Shown: positions 41,640 to 50,656, numbered from the stretch's first letter. The stretch is 64,000 bases of DNA from Ancrocorticia sp047602305 (GCA_047602305.1 JASGHO010000001.1:3658001-3722000), one strand, 5' to 3'. The notes: generated from the letters alone by a model not told the origin. Numbers and translations: made by a program.

Positions 41640-42326
41640 GTGAAGAATCGTCCCCGTGTTGTTTCCGCTGCTTTTGCGCTGGCCGGGCTGGCTGGCTGCT
41701 CCGGATCAGGAGATGCCGAACTGACCTATCCGCCGGCGCCGCCCCAGCAGCTTCCCGATTCCGGCCGCGATGGGTTGGTAGATCCCGGTTGGGTGGTTGA
41801 GATTGCCGACCACACCGGTATTCCGGCGCGCGCCGTGGCGGCTTATGCGAACGCGTCGCTTGCGCTGGCTGAGTCGGATCCCGAGTGTGGGATCGGGTGG
41901 AACACCTTGGCTGGTATTGGCGCCACGGAGTCGAAGCACGGTAGTCATGACGGCGCACATCTGGGCGACGACGGCGTCGTGTCACCTGCCATCATCGGCA
42001 TTGCGTTGGATGGTAGCGCAGGTGTTGCGGCCGTCTACGATACCGACGGCGGCCTGTACGACGGCGACGCGGTGTGGGACCGCGCCGTGGGCCCGATGCA
42101 GTTCATCCCGGAATCGTGGTTGTACTACGGCCAGGACGCGAACGGCGACGGCGTCGCTGATCCGCAGCAGATTGACGACGCCGCCTTGGCCGCAGGCACC
42201 TTGCTATGCCACCGCGGGGGAGATGTGACGAGCGATGACGGCTGGAGCGCCGCCGTCGCTGCCTACAACGCTTCCCTCGACTACATCAACGTGGTGGCCC
42301 AGCGGGCGGAGGAGTTCGCCGACTAG
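41640..42326 (+). CDS. Lytic transglycosylase lipoprotein (MltB/SLT-like)
   Basis: Lipid-anchored wall enzyme of 228 residues, predicted to cleave the MurNAc-GlcNAc bond of peptidoglycan. GTG 41640. Signal peptide with lipobox LAGLAGC. The catalytic Glu lies in WNTLAGIGATESKHG, followed by VGPMQFIPESWLYYG and DGVADPQQIDDAALAAGTLLC, the pattern of actinobacterial SLT_2-type enzymes. No wall-binding domain. Starts a run of envelope genes. The stop is 13 bases from the convergent OatA-like gene. Confidence 0.88.
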   Translation: MKNRPRVVSAAFALAGLAGCSGSGDAELTYPPAPPQQLPDSGRDGLVDPGWVVEIADHTGIPARAVAAYANASLALAESDPECGIGWNTLAGIGATESKHGSHDGAHLGDDGVVSPAIIGIALDGSAGVAAVYDTDGGLYDGDAVWDRAVGPMQFIPESWLYYGQDANGDGVADPQQIDDAALAAGTLLCHRGGDVTSDDGWSAAVAAYNASLDYINVVAQRAEEFAD

Positions 42327-42339
42327 CGTTGTCTGCGTC

Positions 42340-44259
42340 CTAGCCTTGCGGCACCTCGCTGCCTTCTGTCGCCTCGTCACCTTGCGGCGCCTCGTCACCC
42401 AACGCCGAGATCCGGGTGGAGAGTTCCTGGAATGCTCCCGCAACGGTTTCGGCAAAGAGGTGCATGCCTTCCAGACTGGGGTGGGTTTGATCCGATTGCA
42501 GCATCTCCGGCTGGGCACTCACTGCTGCGTGCCAGTCCGCGAGAATCGCGTTGGGATAGTCGGCCACTACCTCGGCCAGGAGTTGGTTGGAGGGTTCGAT
42601 GAATGTGGATGTCCCGTAGAGATTGACGACGACGACCATTCGTTCCGGTCCGAGCATGTCCAGGACGTTGCGGACGACGGCGTCGTCCGGCACCCCGGCG
42701 TTGGTTCCAAAGTCGATGACGACGGCGCGGCGAACGGCATCCTGCGCGAGTGCGGTGGAAACCACCTCTTCTGCGTGTTGCCACTGGCGGTTTGACACGG
42801 CATCGAGATTAATACCGGGGTAAAGGGCGGAGAGGCCGTCTGCGCTCGTGACCAAGAGCGAATCACCGAAGCCGGTGATCTCTTCCCCGCTGGGGACCGC
42901 GTGGTTGGCGGCCAGAATGGGTGGTTTCCCGGGGTCGGCCGATGGCGTGTGGCTTGGTGGAGCGGTGCTGGGTGAAGCGGTGACGGAGCCAGGTTGGACC
43001 TTGCCCCGGTCAATTTCTTGTTGCCCTTTTTCGATCGCGATCTGCACGGAGGATTTGGCGGGGGCGGTGATGAGCCCCGCCGTCGTTCCCACCAACAAGA
43101 GTGCCGAGGCGGCGAGCGCGAGCTTTGGCGCAAGTCCGGGGCCCCGGAGCCGCGAGAAAGCGCGCCTCCCGTATTCGCGGAATCCTAGGGTGCGAATTGG
43201 CATCTCCAGGTAGCTGTAGCTGAGCGCGGAGATCACGAGTGTGGCCGCCAGGGCGAGTGCTCGCACGATCCAATGCGTCAGGGAATCAATGGCGGCTGCC
43301 GGCGCGAGCGCGGTGAGGAGCAGGATGAGCGGCCAGTGCCAGAGGTAGATTCCGTAGGAACGCTCGCCCAGCCATCTCACCGGGACCAGTTCGGCCACGG
43401 CGAGCAGGAAGGAGGGCCGCGTGATGAGGCATGCGAGGAGTAGCGCGGTGACGAGACTGGCAACAAAGAGCCCGCCACGGAAGGTGAATGCCGAGTTCTC
43501 GTCGAGTACCAGCATGAGGCCCACGAGGGAGAGTAAAGCAACTGGACCGAGGATGGGCGTGAGCCGCCTGAACACGGGCGAGTCCAACCATCTGGTTCCC
43601 GCCCACATGAAAGCGAGCGCGACGCCCAGGAGCAGCCCGAACGCATGGGTGTCGGTGCCGTAGTAGACGCGGGTGACGTCCTCGCCCGGGCTATAGAGCA
43701 GTGCCATGACGAGTGCTGAGAGGACGGCGCCCGCGAAAGCGAGTCCGGCGCGCCGTTTCCACTTGCGCACGAAGGCAAGAACCACGAGGAAGAGGATGGG
43801 CCAGAGGAGATAGAACTGCTCCTCGACGGCGAGCGACCAGAAGTGAGCGAAGAGTTGCGGGGAGGTGCCGGCGAAGTAGGACGAGCCCGCAAAGATCTCC
43901 ACCCAGTTTGTTGAGAAGGTCAGTGCTCCGAGGCTCTGGCGTCGAATACCCACGAGGAGGTCATCGCCAAGCAGAAGACCTCCGGTAACGGAGACGACGA
44001 CGACCAGGAGAAGGGCCGGTAGAAGCCGACGGGCGCGGCGCAACCAGAATTGGGGCAGATCGAGGTAGTTCGTTGAGGAGAGTTCACGAATAAGAAGCGT
44101 TGTAATGAGGAATCCGGAGACGACAAAGAAGATATCCACACCGATGAAGCCGCCTGGCAGTGAGGCAGGGCGCAGATGAAAAATGAGGACCGCAATGACC
44201 GCAAGTGCCCGCAGGCCGTCGAGTCCGCGAATCCGCCCGGGTCTCACATTCACTCTCAT
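42340..44259 (-). CDS. OatA-like membrane acyltransferase with C-terminal SGNH domain
   Basis: Membrane protein of 639 residues that probably moves acetyl groups across the membrane and onto peptidoglycan or a surface glycan, which in OatA gives lysozyme resistance. N-terminal acyltransferase-3 domain with ten or eleven helices (RIRGLDGLRALAVIAVLIFH, GGFIGVDIFFVVSGFLIT, HFWSLAVEEQFYLLWPI). A linker (about 400-470) leads to an extracellular SGNH-like domain: GFGDSLLV in block I, DFGTNAGV in block III and DQTHPSLEGM with the catalytic D/H in block V. The C-terminus has an imperfect acidic repeat (GDEAPQGDEATEGSEVPQG). Confidence 0.9.
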   Translation of the reverse strand: MRVNVRPGRIRGLDGLRALAVIAVLIFHLRPASLPGGFIGVDIFFVVSGFLITTLLIRELSSTNYLDLPQFWLRRARRLLPALLLVVVVSVTGGLLLGDDLLVGIRRQSLGALTFSTNWVEIFAGSSYFAGTSPQLFAHFWSLAVEEQFYLLWPILFLVVLAFVRKWKRRAGLAFAGAVLSALVMALLYSPGEDVTRVYYGTDTHAFGLLLGVALAFMWAGTRWLDSPVFRRLTPILGPVALLSLVGLMLVLDENSAFTFRGGLFVASLVTALLLACLITRPSFLLAVAELVPVRWLGERSYGIYLWHWPLILLLTALAPAAAIDSLTHWIVRALALAATLVISALSYSYLEMPIRTLGFREYGRRAFSRLRGPGLAPKLALAASALLLVGTTAGLITAPAKSSVQIAIEKGQQEIDRGKVQPGSVTASPSTAPPSHTPSADPGKPPILAANHAVPSGEEITGFGDSLLVTSADGLSALYPGINLDAVSNRQWQHAEEVVSTALAQDAVRRAVVIDFGTNAGVPDDAVVRNVLDMLGPERMVVVVNLYGTSTFIEPSNQLLAEVVADYPNAILADWHAAVSAQPEMLQSDQTHPSLEGMHLFAETVAGAFQELSTRISALGDEAPQGDEATEGSEVPQG

Positions 44260-44465
44260 AAGGCAAGAGTACGTGGAAAGTGTGACATGCCGCCCTGAAG
44301 TCTCGGGCGTATGCCTGTCCGAGATGCGCCCTCAATGTATGCACTAATAAATCGTCAATTGCCCCAATGGTTTGATGGGTACCTAGTTCTTCGGGCCTAG
44401 ATCAAGCGTGTGGCGCCTGCGAAACGCCATATATGACAGTTTTTGTGTGAGTTACTAAAAAATTG

Positions 44466-44528
44466 TTGTACATATTATTTGTAATGTCTTATAGTCTATT
44501 TGTACTGATTAACGATCTTGTACATATT
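44466..44528 (+). promoter_or_regulatory. Direct repeats TTGTACATATT upstream of the first DWDGDG-repeat gene
   Basis: Identical TTGTACATATT at 44466-44476 and 44518-44528, 52 bp apart (about five helical turns), with another TTGTAC at 44500. It lies in a strongly A+T-rich 314-bp gap (44260-44573) between divergent genes. Likely promoter or regulator sites. Confidence 0.45.
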
Positions 44529-44573
44529 GGTCCCCGAGGGGTCCGTGTAGACCGTAGGCCGAAAGAGAGACCC

Positions 44574-45419
44574 ATGTTCCACTCAATCCGCAGATGCTCA
44601 GCTCGTATCGCAGCGGGGTTCACCGCTATGACTTTGTCCCTGGGCCTAGCTCTCCCCGCGATGGCTGTCGAGAACGTGAATGCCGATCCCGGCGCGGCAA
44701 TAACCGTGAGTAGTCACCGATTCTTCTTGAGTAACACCTGGACCGGTGCGACCAACACGGAGTTCACGTGGGGGGATGCGAATTTCGAGGTGTTCGTTGG
44801 TGACTGGGATGGTGACGGCAAAGATACCATTGCGCTACGTCGGGCCAACCAGTTCGCCTTCTCCAACCAGAATCCGGCGACCAATAGTCCCCGCTTCACC
44901 TTCAGCTTTGGAAGCCCCTACGACACCTTCGTGGTGGGCGACTGGGATGGTGACGGCAAGGATACATTTGCGATTCGTCGTGGAAGCACCTTCCTCGTGA
45001 AGAACAGCCTGTCTGGTAGTGGCTACGACTCCAGCTTTGCCTTCGGTAGGCCAGGTGACGAAGTGTTCATTGGCGATTGGGACGGCAATGGTACGGATAC
45101 GCTGGCCATACGCCGCGGTAGTCAAATCCATATCTCGAACACCAATGGCAAGACGGACAAGGTCATCGGCTTTGGTCGTCCCGACGACGACCTCTACGTC
45201 GGTAGTTTCGATCGTTCCCGTCCGGGACTGGATTCGTTCGCGGTGCGGCGTGGCAACACCTACTTCATCAACAAGTCGATCAAGTCTGGAAATGCCGATA
45301 TTCGGCTGAACTATGGCCGAATCAACGATGTCACGTTGCTGGGTGATTGGAATGGCGACGGCGAGGATACGCTCGGCACCGTTCGCACCGTCGCCACGTA
45401 TGGGCCATTGGGGAGATAG
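44574..45419 (+). CDS. Secreted DWDGDG-repeat protein without catalytic domain
   Basis: Secreted protein of 281 residues. ATG 44574 is chosen because it gives a signal peptide (MFHSIRRCSARIAAGFTAMT... ending AMA) like the two paralogues downstream; the frame is open to 44463. The body is about seven blades of roughly 40 residues with the core VGDWDGDGKDTIALRR and alternating FAFS/HIS strands, a VCBS/FG-GAP-like calcium-binding propeller pattern. It ends after the last repeat (EDTLGTVRTVATYG). The NlpC/P60 domain present in both paralogues is absent, and no remnant is seen in the next 300 bp. Confidence 0.85.
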   Translation: MFHSIRRCSARIAAGFTAMTLSLGLALPAMAVENVNADPGAAITVSSHRFFLSNTWTGATNTEFTWGDANFEVFVGDWDGDGKDTIALRRANQFAFSNQNPATNSPRFTFSFGSPYDTFVVGDWDGDGKDTFAIRRGSTFLVKNSLSGSGYDSSFAFGRPGDEVFIGDWDGNGTDTLAIRRGSQIHISNTNGKTDKVIGFGRPDDDLYVGSFDRSRPGLDSFAVRRGNTYFINKSIKSGNADIRLNYGRINDVTLLGDWNGDGEDTLGTVRTVATYGPLGR

Positions 45420-45640
45420 CTGGGTCTCCAGCTGTTATCCGAGCCTTTGTCAGGGGCTGAGTCAAGGTGCCGCGTGCGGGTGAGTGGACGCATTAACCAC
45501 AGTGAACAAACGTTATGGTTTCGCTATCATTCCGAATGATATTTACCTCGTTGTAATTAACATTTTGTGGTAAAGGGGATAATACCCCAGTTTATTGGGC
45601 ATGTTGGTTAAATCTTCATAATGTTGATGGCGTCATGTTT

Positions 45641-45660
45641 TGTGGCCAAAATGTTATATT
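45641..45660 (+). promoter_or_regulatory. Shared upstream element, copy 1
   Basis: TGTGGCCAAAATGTTATATT, 73 bp before the second DWDGDG gene. It matches TGTGGCCAAATTGTAATA before the third gene, and both are preceded by TTCAT(A/T)ATG. The 45420-45732 gap is A+T-rich and otherwise featureless. Confidence 0.45.
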
Positions 45661-45732
45661 TCCCGTTAGTGTTGCTCGTGGTTGACCACCATTCCGGGTC
45701 AGTCATCGACCGAAAATCCGAAAGAAATACTC

Positions 45733-46980
45733 ATGTTCCACTCCACTCATCAACGTTCACTCCGCGCCGTGGCGGGCTTTGCCGCCATGGCCTTGCCTCT
45801 GGGTCTTTCTCTGCCAGCAGTGGCTTCCGAGACTGCTGGGGCGGCACCAGCAAGTGTTGAGACGTCCAGTACAACATCAAAGGCCCACAAGTTCCTTCTG
45901 AGTAATCAATGGAAGGGTGCGGTGAATGTCGAGTTCACCTGGGGGGATGCAGGTTACGAGGTCCTTGTTGGTGACTGGGACGGTGACGGCAAGGACACCA
46001 TCGCGTTGCGCAAGGGTAATCAGTTTGCTTTCTCCAACAAGAATCCCGCCTCCGGCACCCCGGCGTTCACCTTCACGTTGGGAAAAGCATCGGATACCGT
46101 CTTGGTGGGGGACTGGGATGGTAACGGCCAGGACAGTATCGCTCTGCGTCGCGGCAATACGTTCTACATCAAAAACCACCTCTCTGGCGATGGGTTCGCT
46201 TCGGTCTTTTCGTACGGCAAGGCTAGTGACGAGATCTTTGTGGGTGATTGGGACGGTAACGGCACGGACACTCTTGCCGTGCGTCGCGGCAACCAGATCC
46301 ATGTCTCCAACACGAATGGTAGGACTGACAAGGTAGTCGCCTTTGGTCGCGCTGGCGACAAGCTCTATGTGGGCAGCTTTGATCGCTCCCGCCCCGGTCG
46401 CGATTCGTTTGCGGTGCGTCGCGGCAATACCTATTTCATCAACAAGGCAATGACGTCCGGTGCGGCCGATTTCCAGCTCACGTATGGTCGGGCCAATGAT
46501 GTTGCCCTCGTTGGTGATTGGAATGGCGACGGCGAGGATACGCTCGGTCTGGTTCGCACTCACACCACGGCGGCGGCAACACAGCCCAAAGCTCCCGTGG
46601 TGAAGAAAGCAACCGGTGCCCAAGTTCTGGCTCTTGCCAAGAAGTACCCACAAACGCCCTATGTTAAGGGCGGTGTGACACCAAAGGGTTGGGATTGCAT
46701 CGGCATCGTCCGCTATGTCTACAAGCAGTATGGTGTTGAGATTGGTGGGCGTCCGGCATCCGTACTGGACGCGGGAAAGCGGATTCCGTTCTCCGAGGCC
46801 AAGCCTGGAGACATTCTCTACTGGCCGAAGGATCGGACAAAGAAGGGTACCTACGAGCATGTTGCCCTCTATGTGGATGCCAAGGAGAACTTTGGTGCGT
46901 GGAATTCCAAGTATGGAACGCGGCAGGGACCGAATAGTTGGATTGGCCAGACTCCGATCGTCGTCCGAGTATTTGACTGA
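45733..46980 (+). CDS. Secreted DWDGDG-repeat protein with NlpC/P60 peptidase domain
   Basis: Secreted wall hydrolase of 415 residues. ATG 45733; signal peptide ends near AVASE. About seven VGDWDGDGKDT blades (about 45-290) form a predicted propeller that would target the enzyme to a surface polymer. The C-terminal NlpC/P60 domain (about 300-415) has the catalytic Cys in GWDCIGIVRYVYKQYG, the His in YEHVALYVD and the family motif AKPGDILYW. Such domains cut D-Glu-diaminoacid bonds in peptidoglycan stems. Close paralogue of the 47390 gene, followed by a terminator. Confidence 0.9.
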   Translation: MFHSTHQRSLRAVAGFAAMALPLGLSLPAVASETAGAAPASVETSSTTSKAHKFLLSNQWKGAVNVEFTWGDAGYEVLVGDWDGDGKDTIALRKGNQFAFSNKNPASGTPAFTFTLGKASDTVLVGDWDGNGQDSIALRRGNTFYIKNHLSGDGFASVFSYGKASDEIFVGDWDGNGTDTLAVRRGNQIHVSNTNGRTDKVVAFGRAGDKLYVGSFDRSRPGRDSFAVRRGNTYFINKAMTSGAADFQLTYGRANDVALVGDWNGDGEDTLGLVRTHTTAAATQPKAPVVKKATGAQVLALAKKYPQTPYVKGGVTPKGWDCIGIVRYVYKQYGVEIGGRPASVLDAGKRIPFSEAKPGDILYWPKDRTKKGTYEHVALYVDAKENFGAWNSKYGTRQGPNSWIGQTPIVVRVFD

Positions 46981-47015
46981 CAAAGATTGAGTGCGCTGAA
47001 GCTATCGGCGCAACC

Positions 47016-47055
47016 GGGGCGGGTACCAGATGAGTCTGGAACCCGCCCCTTCTTT
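47016..47055 (+). terminator. Intrinsic terminator after the second DWDGDG gene
   Basis: Stem GGGGCGGGTACCAGA, loop TGAG, TCTGGAACCCGCCCC, then TTCTTTG. Confidence 0.88.
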
Positions 47056-47305
47056 GTGCGTCGAGCATAGTTTCTTTGTGTGGAGATGCGTGCGGCGCCT
47101 CTAATTGTTGTGGAGCCTTACAAAAACGCGATTGTGGCAGTATGGATCCTCTGTTTGGAGGGTAAGAATGTTATGTATATGTGATATATTGCCGGGCCTT
47201 TAGTCTCACAAAAAGGAGAGTGTGAAAGGAAATAAACAGTGTAAAATCCCAGTTCATAATGAGTTTTTCGCGGTCATGTAATTATCTTTCTGGTTCATTA
47301 TGCCA

Positions 47306-47324
47306 TGTGGCCAAATTGTAATAA
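47306..47324 (+). promoter_or_regulatory. Shared upstream element, copy 2
   Basis: TGTGGCCAAATTGTAATAA, 66 bp before the third DWDGDG gene, at nearly the same distance as copy 1. The gap 47056-47389 is A+T-rich with no credible ORF. Confidence 0.45.
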
Positions 47325-47389
47325 ATCGAGCTATTATGATCCTTGGTTGCGCACCTCCAGCAACCTAGACCAGAAGGCCGAAAAGACTC

Positions 47390-48991
47390 ATGCACCACTC
47401 CACTCATCGACGAGCGTTGCGGCTTGTTGCGGGACTCGCGGCAATGACGCTGCCTTTGGGCATTGCAATCCCGGCAACAGCGGATCCCGACGCTACGGCA
47501 ACCATCCTCCCCGCAGAAGAAGTCGCCACACCAGCGGACAATGCCCCAACTACTCACCCCTCCGAAGCTCCCTCAGAGTCGGCAGCTCCATCCGCCACGC
47601 CCTCTCCTTCTGCGGAACCCGGACAGGTGGAGGCGGATCCTACCGAGACGCCAGCGCCGTCGTCGCAGCCCTCACCTTCTCAGCTGCCCACCGATGCTCC
47701 GTCGTCGCACGCCGTCAATCCCGCAAAGTCGCACACGCCGCAGCCTACTGACACGCCGTCGTCGTCGCAGGAGATCTTCGGCGATAACACGCACGCCGTG
47801 TGGGGTAACGAACTCGGTATTGATCCCGAAATCGCACCCAGAACAGAGAGCGGGGTGGCGCCCGCCTCCAACTCTCCGTCCGCGGTCAAGAACCACAAGT
47901 TCTTCCTCAACGACCGTTGGAGCGGCGTCGCCAATATTGAGTTCGCGTGGGGAACCGCCAACTACCAGGTGCTTGTGGGCGATTGGGACGGTGACGGCAA
48001 GGACACCATCGCCCTTCGTAAGGGCAACCAGTTTGCCTTCTCCAAAAAGAGTCCAGCCTCCGGCACCCCGAATTTCACCATGACCTGGGGACTACCGACG
48101 GATACCGTCCTCGTGGGCGACTGGAATGGCGATGGCAAGGATACCCTCGCCATCCGCCGCGGAAACTCGTACCACATCAAGAACAGCCTCAGCGGCCCAA
48201 ACACTGACATCCTTTTCTACTTCGGCAACGCGCGCGATGAAGTCTTCGTTGGCGATTGGGACGGTAACGGCACGGATACCCTCGCCATCCGCCGCGGCAA
48301 CCGGATCCACATCTCCAACAAGAACGCCAGCGGACGCACGGATAAGGTCATCAGCTACGGCCGCCCCGGCGACGACCTCTACGTGGGTAGTTTCGATCGT
48401 TCCCGTCCCGGTCGTGATTCGTTCGCGGTGCGTCGCGGCAATACCTACTTCATCAACAAGACGATCAAGTCCGGCAACGCGGATATTCGACTCGACTACG
48501 GCCGGGCCAAAGATGTCGCCCTGCTGGGAGATTGGAATGGCGACGGCGAGGATACCCTCGGCGTCGTGAGGTCAGTGGCCACGAAGGATGTCACCCAGAA
48601 GGAGCCACCGCCTGTCTCGAAGAACAAGGGTGCCCAGGTGCTCGCCTTCGCCAAGAAGTATGAAGGCGCTCCCTACGTGTGGTCAGGAATCACGCCGGCA
48701 GGCTGGGACTGCATTGGCATGGTTCGCTACGTGTACAAACAGTTCGGTGTGGAGATCGGTGGCTACCCGGTCTCTGTTCTCAATGCCGGACGCCAGATTC
48801 CTTTCAGCCAGGCCAAGCCCGGCGACATTCTCTATTGGTCGAAGGAGAACTCCAACGCCAACAATGCCCACGTGGCTCTCTACGTCGATTCCGCCACCAA
48901 CTTTGGTGCCTGGAACGAGGACATGGGGACGCGGGACGGGAAGAATTCCTGGGTGGGTGGAACGCCCATCGTTATTCGTATCTTCGACTGA
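47390..48991 (+). CDS. Secreted DWDGDG-repeat protein with Pro/Ser linker and NlpC/P60 domain
   Basis: Largest of the three paralogues, 533 residues. ATG 47390; signal peptide (HRRALRLVAGLAAMTLPLGI, cut near ATA). A Pro/Ser/Thr/Glu-rich linker of about 100 residues (35-145) absent from the other two could span the wall. Seven DWDGDG/DWNGDG blades follow (about 165-410), then NlpC/P60 with Cys in GWDCIGMVRYVYKQFG, His in NAHVALYVD and AKPGDILYW. Predicted peptidoglycan endopeptidase. It ends the triplet and has its own perfect palindromic terminator. Confidence 0.9.
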   Translation: MHHSTHRRALRLVAGLAAMTLPLGIAIPATADPDATATILPAEEVATPADNAPTTHPSEAPSESAAPSATPSPSAEPGQVEADPTETPAPSSQPSPSQLPTDAPSSHAVNPAKSHTPQPTDTPSSSQEIFGDNTHAVWGNELGIDPEIAPRTESGVAPASNSPSAVKNHKFFLNDRWSGVANIEFAWGTANYQVLVGDWDGDGKDTIALRKGNQFAFSKKSPASGTPNFTMTWGLPTDTVLVGDWNGDGKDTLAIRRGNSYHIKNSLSGPNTDILFYFGNARDEVFVGDWDGNGTDTLAIRRGNRIHISNKNASGRTDKVISYGRPGDDLYVGSFDRSRPGRDSFAVRRGNTYFINKTIKSGNADIRLDYGRAKDVALLGDWNGDGEDTLGVVRSVATKDVTQKEPPPVSKNKGAQVLAFAKKYEGAPYVWSGITPAGWDCIGMVRYVYKQFGVEIGGYPVSVLNAGRQIPFSQAKPGDILYWSKENSNANNAHVALYVDSATNFGAWNEDMGTRDGKNSWVGGTPIVIRIFD

Positions 48992-49012
48992 GTTCTCGCC
49001 ATCAACTCAATG

Positions 49013-49050
49013 AAGGGGTGACATTCCGGCCGGAATGTCACCCCTTGTCT
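49013..49050. terminator. Perfect palindromic terminator
   Basis: A 34-bp uninterrupted palindrome centred on CCGG|CCGG (arm AAGGGGTGACATTCCGG), then GTCTTG. Sits between convergent genes and can serve both. Confidence 0.85.
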
Positions 49051-49097
49051 TGTGCGTCGTACACCGGTTGCGTTGACGAACCGGTGGCGTCCAGCGG

Positions 49098-49937
49098 CTA
49101 GGCGTGGGCGACGACGTCGACCCGGTAACCCATCGTGTGCGTCTGCCCGGGCGCGATGGTGACGCCGGCCTCGCGCACATTGGCGCCCTCCACGCAGACC
49201 ATGCCGGTCCATTCGTCGTCGCCAAAATCGGGAAGTTCGCTGGCGCGCTCGGCCCACGGGTTCCAGACGATGGCGGACTCGGAATTGGTGCGGGTGATGA
49301 CGAGCGTGCGCTCCCAGCCCGGATCCACCACACGAATCTCGTCCGCGGTGTCGTAAACGCGATCGACTTCGCCGGTGAAGCGGACATCGCCTTCCTGCGT
49401 GCACGTCTCGCCGTTCGTGTTGTCGCGGTAGGGGCGGCCGCCCAGACCCTCAACAACGATGTCATGAACATCCGAGACGGCGAGATAGGTATGGAGTGCC
49501 TCCTCGAAGGTGAAGGACTCGGTGCCGGTGTTGGTGACCGCGTAGGAGAGTTCCAGGTGATCGCCGATACTCATGGTGTAGGTGACGCGGTGGGGGTGGG
49601 CGAAGCGTTCCGCCTCGAAGGCATCTGCGGAGTCGAGGGTGTAGACGGCGGTGACGGCGCCCTCATCTTCGCTCACCGAGGCCCTCTGCCAGGTCGAGAG
49701 GCGTGCCAATCCGTGGGAAGGAAGCAGGTCACCGCTTAAGCCCTTCGCGAACCAGGGGAAGCAGATGGGCACGCCGCCACGGATCGCGGTGCCCTCCTGA
49801 TAGAGAGCATGCTGGGACACCCAGATCACCGGGTGCTGATTCGGGGGCTGCCAAAGTGTGAGATTGGCGCTATAGGGGTAAACCTCGGCTTTTCCCGCGG
49901 GACCAGCATAAACATGAGGATTGTCGATTGCGTTCAT
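49098..49937 (-). CDS. D-hexose-6-phosphate mutarotase (aldose 1-epimerase family)
   Basis: Cytoplasmic sugar-phosphate mutarotase of 279 residues that interconverts alpha and beta anomers. Family features: GGVPICFPWFAKG near residue 75, SHGLARLSTWQ, a conserved His/Asp/Glu set in HTYLAVSDVHDIVVEGL, and VWNPWAERASELPDFGDDEWTGMVCVEGAN near the end. The ATG is at 49937. Single gene between the envelope cluster and HU. It may help the sugar-phosphate pathways suggested by the GH4 and GH1 genes. Confidence 0.9.
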   Translation of the reverse strand: MNAIDNPHVYAGPAGKAEVYPYSANLTLWQPPNQHPVIWVSQHALYQEGTAIRGGVPICFPWFAKGLSGDLLPSHGLARLSTWQRASVSEDEGAVTAVYTLDSADAFEAERFAHPHRVTYTMSIGDHLELSYAVTNTGTESFTFEEALHTYLAVSDVHDIVVEGLGGRPYRDNTNGETCTQEGDVRFTGEVDRVYDTADEIRVVDPGWERTLVITRTNSESAIVWNPWAERASELPDFGDDEWTGMVCVEGANVREAGVTIAPGQTHTMGYRVDVVAHA

Positions 49938-50192
49938 GGGCCTAGCCTAACCTTCGATGCAGCAAAAATGGCGGTTTTGCGGGACTTTTCGCGGTTTCTT
50001 CACGGCCAACGCAATCACAGCTACACTTCAAGAAAAACCCAGCATTCTTCGAGAATTGCGAACGAGGCTGGGAGCCGGTTCCGAATCACCCGATCAACCG
50101 TGGCGAGCACGATGCCCCCAGGGTATTCCGCCCGGGGGAGACATATGGAAAGATGCGGGATGTCCGCTGCAATATCGCGGGCCAAATAAGGG

Positions 50193-50220
50193 CGAGACCG
50201 GCGAATTCACGCCGGTCTCG
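50193..50220. other. Hairpin in the HU leader region
   Basis: Perfect 11-bp arms CGAGACCGGCG / CGCCGGTCTCG with loop AATTCA, 84 bp before the HU start. A second small hairpin, GGCCCAATCGGGCC, is near 50262. Could be a leader structure or a terminator of an upstream transcript. The 49938-50303 gap has no other feature that I can support. Confidence 0.5.
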
Positions 50221-50303
50221 ATGAAGAAGTTTCGGAATTTATCGGATAGATTTTTCCCAGTGGCCCAATCGGGCCCTTGATCCTAGAAACGAGAGGTATG
50301 GGA

Positions 50304-50585
50304 ATGTCCCTGAACCGCACTGAGCTTATTGCCAAGATTGCCGAGAAGGCCAACCTGACCAAGACCGAAGCAGACAAGGCCGTTGCCGCTCTGCAGGACG
50401 TGCTCGTCGAGTCGCTGGCCAACGGCGAAGCTGTCAAGATTACCGGCCTCATGGCTGTTGAGCGCACCGAGCGCGCCGCCCGCAAGGGCCGCAACCCCCG
50501 TACCGGCGAAGAGATCCAGATTCCGGCTGGCTTCGGCGTCAAGCTGACCGCTGGTTCGGCCCTCAAGAAGGCTGTCGCCAAGTAA
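50304..50585 (+). CDS. hup: HU family DNA-binding protein
   Basis: Histone-like dimeric protein that bends and compacts DNA in the nucleoid. 93 residues from ATG 50304, seven bases after GAGAGG. Upstream ATG 50298 is too close to that site. Sequence is canonical HU: MSLNRTELIAKIAEKANLTK, the beta-arm region AARKGRNPRTGEEIQIPA and the C-terminal GSALKKAVAK. There is no long Lys-rich tail of the mycobacterial HupB kind, so it is the short form. Confidence 0.95.
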   Translation: MSLNRTELIAKIAEKANLTKTEADKAVAALQDVLVESLANGEAVKITGLMAVERTERAARKGRNPRTGEEIQIPAGFGVKLTAGSALKKAVAK

Positions 50586-50593
50586 GTGATTGT

Positions 50594-50617
50594 GCCAATA
50601 GGCCTTGACCTATTGGC
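50594..50617. repeat. CGCCAATAGG element, copy 4 (inverted pair)
   Basis: GCCAATAGG, spacer CCTTGA, CCTATTGGC, eight bases after the HU stop. The only copy with both arms, so it can fold into a hairpin. Confidence 0.55.
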
Positions 50618-50656
50618 GAGATCTTTCAGCATGCGTCGGCTCGTCGGCGCGCGCCT

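Noticed and set aside
45420..45732. Frameshifted NlpC/P60 remnant after the first DWDGDG gene
   Set aside because: I looked for GWDC and AKPGD-like coding in all frames and saw none. The region is A+T-rich promoter DNA.
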